Source: Streptomyces griseoviridis (lineage in GTDB: Bacteria; Actinomycetota; Actinomycetes; Streptomycetales; Streptomycetaceae). Taken from it: DNA of 64,000 nucleotides. Shown in pieces: positions 61,302 to 64,000 of this stretch. The translations under genes and the position numbers were made by a program. The notes below the pieces were generated by a model. That model saw only the letters and a program-made list of their open reading frames with translations. It was not told the origin of the DNA and ran no database searches. Location: NCBI GenBank assembly GCA_014649155.1, contig BMSM01000002.1:469018-533017 (forward strand), written 5' to 3'. The first letter of the stretch is position 1. Every line of letters starts with the position of its first letter.

Positions 61302-63119
61302 GTGTCATCGACTGTGCTCGGCCAGGTCACGGGACCGCGCCGGCTGAAGGAACTGCGACCGGACCGACTGCCCGCGCTGGCGGACGAGATCAGGGAATTC
61401 CTGGTCGACAAGGTGTGCGCCGCCGGCGGGCACCTCGGTCCCAACCTCGGCGTGGTCGAACTGACCATCGCGCTGCACCGGGTCTTCGACTCGCCGGTCG
61501 ACCGCATCGTGTTCGACACCGGACACCAGTCCTACGTCCACAAGGTGCTCACCGGCCGGCAGGCCGCCTTCGACACCCTCCGCGCCGAGGGCGGACTGTC
61601 CGGCTACCCCATGCGCGCCGAGTCCCCCCACGACCACGTGGAGAACTCCCACGCCTCCACGGCCCTCTCCTACGCCGACGGCCTGGCCAAGGCCCACCGG
61701 CTGCGCGGTGAGGAACACCGCCGGGTGATCGCCGTCATCGGGGACGGCGCGCTGACCGGCGGCATGGCCTGGGAGGCCCTGAACAACCTCGGCCGGGGCG
61801 GCCGGCCGGTGATCGTCGTCCTCAACGACAACGGCCGCTCCTACGACCCCACCGTCGGCGGCCTGGCCGACCACCTGACCGCGCTGCGCGGCGCCGGGGA
61901 GCCGGGACCGAACCTCTTCGAGACCCTCGGCCTCGCCTACCTCGGCCCGGTCGACGGGCACGACATCGCCGCCGTCGAGGAGGCCCTCCGAGACGCCGCG
62001 CGGCTCGGCCGGCCGGTCGTCGTCCACTGCGTCACCGAGAAGGGCCGCGGTTACGCGCACGCCGAGGAGGACGAGGCCGACCGCATGCACGGCATCGGCG
62101 TCCTCGACCCCGCGACGGGCCGGTCGCGTACCGCGTCCTCGCCCGGCTGGACCGCCGCGTTCGGCGCGGAGCTGGAGCGGATCGCCGCCGAGCGGCCCGA
62201 GGTCGTCGCGCTGACCGCCGCGATGCTCAGGCCGGTCGGCCTGCACGGCTTCGCCGAGCGGTTCCCGGAGCGCGTCTTCGACGTGGGCATCGCCGAGCAG
62301 CACGCCGTCACCAGCGCCGCCGGCCTCGCCATGGGCGGCCTGCACCCGGTGGTCTGCCTCTACGCCACCTTCCTCAACCGCGCCGTCGACCAGATCATGA
62401 TGGACGTCGCCCTGCACAACCTGCCGGTGACCTTCGTCCTGGACCGGGCCGGCGTCACCGGCCCCGACGGGGCCAGCCACCACGGCATGTGGGACCTCGC
62501 CCTGCTCGGCACCGTGCCGGGCATGCGCGTCGCCGCCCCCCGCGACACCGCCCGGCTCGCCGAACTGCTGGGCGAGGCGCTGTCCGTGCAGGACGGCCCG
62601 ACCGCGCTGCGCTTCCCCAAGGGCGGCGCCGGACCCGAGATCCCCGCCCTGACCCGCATGGAGGGCGTCGACATCCTCCACCGCACCCGGTCCCGGCCCC
62701 TCGACGTCCTGCTGGTCTCCACCGGCGTCCTCGCCGGCCCCGCCCTGGGCGCCGCGGAACTCCTCGCCGAGGAGGGCGTCGGCGTGACCGTCGTCGACCC
62801 GCGCTGGGTGCTCCCCGTCGCGCCCGCCCTCACCCACCTGGCCTCCCGCCACCGGCTCACCCTCTGCCTGGAGGACGGCATCCGGGCCGGCGGCGTGGGC
62901 ACGGCCCTGGCCCAGGCCTGCGCGGACGCCCGCGTCCCCGGCCCGGTGCACGCCCTGGGGCTGCGCCGGGAGTTCCTCAGCCACGGCGAACGGCCCGCCA
63001 TCCTGGCCGACCACGGCCTCACCGCCCGGTCCGTCGCCGATTCCGCCCGCGCGCTGCTCGGCGACACCACGCCGGCGCGTACACCCGCCCCCTCCTCCCG
63101 GGAAAGGACACCGCGGTGA
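61302..63119 (+). CDS. dxs: 1-deoxy-D-xylulose-5-phosphate synthase
   Basis: A 605-residue thiamine-diphosphate enzyme, first step of the MEP pathway (pyruvate plus glyceraldehyde 3-phosphate to DXP). Motifs are [32 protein letters not shown], the TPP/Mg segment [17 protein letters not shown]...LND, and in the second half [18 protein letters not shown] and [18 protein letters not shown] start with AGGAG four bases upstream. It is slightly shorter than typical housekeeping Dxs. It overlaps ispG by 4 nt (GTGA). Confidence 0.96.
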   Translation: MSSTVLGQVTGPRRLKELRPDRLPALADEIREFLVDKVCAAGGHLGPNLGVVELTIALHRVFDSPVDRIVFDTGHQSYVHKVLTGRQAAFDTLRAEGGLSGYPMRAESPHDHVENSHASTALSYADGLAKAHRLRGEEHRRVIAVIGDGALTGGMAWEALNNLGRGGRPVIVVLNDNGRSYDPTVGGLADHLTALRGAGEPGPNLFETLGLAYLGPVDGHDIAAVEEALRDAARLGRPVVVHCVTEKGRGYAHAEEDEADRMHGIGVLDPATGRSRTASSPGWTAAFGAELERIAAERPEVVALTAAMLRPVGLHGFAERFPERVFDVGIAEQHAVTSAAGLAMGGLHPVVCLYATFLNRAVDQIMMDVALHNLPVTFVLDRAGVTGPDGASHHGMWDLALLGTVPGMRVAAPRDTARLAELLGEALSVQDGPTALRFPKGGAGPEIPALTRMEGVDILHRTRSRPLDVLLVSTGVLAGPALGAAELLAEEGVGVTVVDPRWVLPVAPALTHLASRHRLTLCLEDGIRAGGVGTALAQACADARVPGPVHALGLRREFLSHGERPAILADHGLTARSVADSARALLGDTTPARTPAPSSRERTPR

Positions 63120-64000
63120 CCCAGGTCGCGCTCGGTATGCCCGCTCCGCCCCCCGCCACGCTCGCCGACCGCCGCCCCACCCGTCAGCTGCGGGTCGGCA
63201 CGGTCGGCGTGGGCAGTGACCACCCGATCTCGGTGCAGTCGATGACCACGACCGTCACGGCCGACGTCAACGCCACCCTCCAGCAGATCGCCGAACTCAC
63301 CGCCGCCGGCTGCGACATCGTCCGCGTCGCCTGCCCCAGCGCCGACGACGCCGAGGCGCTGCCCGCGATCGCCAGGAAGTCCAAGATCCCGGTCATCGCC
63401 GACATCCACTTCCAGCCCAAGTACGTCTTCGCGGCCATCGAGGCCGGCTGCGCCGCGGTCCGCGTCAACCCCGGCAACATCAAGAAGTTCGACGACAAGG
63501 TGGGCGAGATCGCCCGCGCCGCCAAGGACCACGGCACCCCCATCCGGATCGGCGTGAACGCCGGTTCGCTGGACCAGCGGCTGATGCGCAAGTACGGCAA
63601 GGCCACGCCCGAGGCGCTGGCCGAGTCGGCGCTGTGGGAGGCGTCGCTCTTCGCCGAGCACGACTTCCACGACCTGAAGATCTCCGTCAAGCACAACGAC
63701 CCCGTGATCATGATCCGCGCCTACGAGATCCTCGCGGAGCAGTGCGACTACCCGCTGCACCTGGGCGTCACCGAGGCGGGACCGGCCTTCCAGGGCACCA
63801 TCAAGTCCGCCGTCGCCTTCGGCGCGCTGCTGCGCCAGGGCATCGGCGACACCATCAGGGTCTCCCTCTCCGCCCCGCCGGTGGAGGAGGCCAAGGTGGG
63901 CGCGCAGATCCTCCAGTCGCTGAACCTGCGCCCCCGGAAGCTGGAGATCGTCTCCTGCCCGTCCTGCGGCCGGGCCCAGGTGGACGTCTACAAGCTGGCC
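63116..64000 (+). CDS. ispG: flavodoxin-dependent 4-hydroxy-3-methylbut-2-enyl diphosphate synthase (partial, runs off window)
   Basis: The N-terminal 295 residues of IspG (GcpE), which converts MEcPP to HMBPP. The start GTG 63116 overlaps the dxs stop. The TIM-barrel core is clear: [71 protein letters not shown] and [12 protein letters not shown]. Just before the edge, [11 protein letters not shown] gives the first two cluster cysteines; the third and the end of the gene lie beyond 64000. Confidence 0.96.
   Translation, partial: MTQVALGMPAPPPATLADRRPTRQLRVGTVGVGSDHPISVQSMTTTVTADVNATLQQIAELTAAGCDIVRVACPSADDAEALPAIARKSKIPVIADIHFQPKYVFAAIEAGCAAVRVNPGNIKKFDDKVGEIARAAKDHGTPIRIGVNAGSLDQRLMRKYGKATPEALAESALWEASLFAEHDFHDLKISVKHNDPVIMIRAYEILAEQCDYPLHLGVTEAGPAFQGTIKSAVAFGALLRQGIGDTIRVSLSAPPVEEAKVGAQILQSLNLRPRKLEIVSCPSCGRAQVDVYKLA

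Overview
The window is high-GC actinobacterial chromosome, almost certainly Streptomyces or a close relative. Codons strongly prefer G or C at the third position, many genes start with GTG behind a GGAGG-type ribosome binding site, and most regulators sit divergently from their target. The content is typical of an accessory chromosome region: secreted glycoside hydrolases, sugar ABC uptake, an ECF41 sigma factor, a class A beta-lactamase and a large lipid/polyketide synthase. I saw no transposase, integrase, tRNA, rRNA or CRISPR array.

Layout. 1-6.2 kb: end of an endonuclease/phosphatase-family gene, then a leftward run of an alpha/beta hydrolase lacking its nucleophile, a GH114-like lipoprotein, an FdhF/YdeP molybdoenzyme, an SRPBCC protein and a GH16 hydrolase. 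6.3-10.7 kb: an ATP-grasp gene whose 5' part is scrambled by a small inversion, a CocE/S15-type hydrolase, and a YncE-like propeller behind a possible iron box. 10.7-17.6 kb: GNAT, PBP4-type carboxypeptidase, DinB, a repeat-rich WYL regulator with a divergent VOC gene, and an AlkZ-like winged-helix protein. 17.6-25.9 kb: a sugar regulon (secreted BNR/ricin-lectin protein, GH2 enzyme, ABC importer, LacI regulator) joined by two copies of a 12-bp palindrome. 26-35 kb: hypothetical protein, htpG, HU-like protein, MarR/VOC pair with two operators, hydrolase, a decayed stretch (orphan LysA C-terminus, frameshifted pseudogene), methyltransferase and beta-lactamase. 35-42.5 kb: TetR/FAD-monooxygenase pair, ECF41 sigma factor with its NDH-2-like partner, MFS exporter with Rrf2 regulator, and another hydrolase.

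The highlight is 42.5-59.1 kb: a leftward four-gene operon encoding a PUFA-synthase-type iterative megasynthase. In transcription order it is a stand-alone thioester-reductase-like SDR, a PfaD-type enoyl reductase, a PfaA-type KS-MAT-ACP-KR-DH protein and a PfaC-type KS-CLF-AT-DH-DH-DH protein. The genes are tightly coupled (4-nt overlap, 25-nt gap, 1-nt gap). Compared with marine and myxobacterial PUFA synthases it has a single ACP, an extra PKS-type dehydratase at the PfaC C-terminus, no acyltransferase (AGPAT) domain and no phosphopantetheinyl transferase in view. The reductase suggests release as an aldehyde or alcohol, as in cyanobacterial heterocyst-glycolipid synthesis.

An IclR regulator separates this operon from a divergent ispH-dxs-ispG operon (60.3 kb to the window end). 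These look like extra copies of MEP-pathway genes, a common sign of an isoprenoid biosynthetic cluster that may continue past the window. Whether lipid and isoprenoid arms make one hybrid product or only share a boundary cannot be decided from this window.
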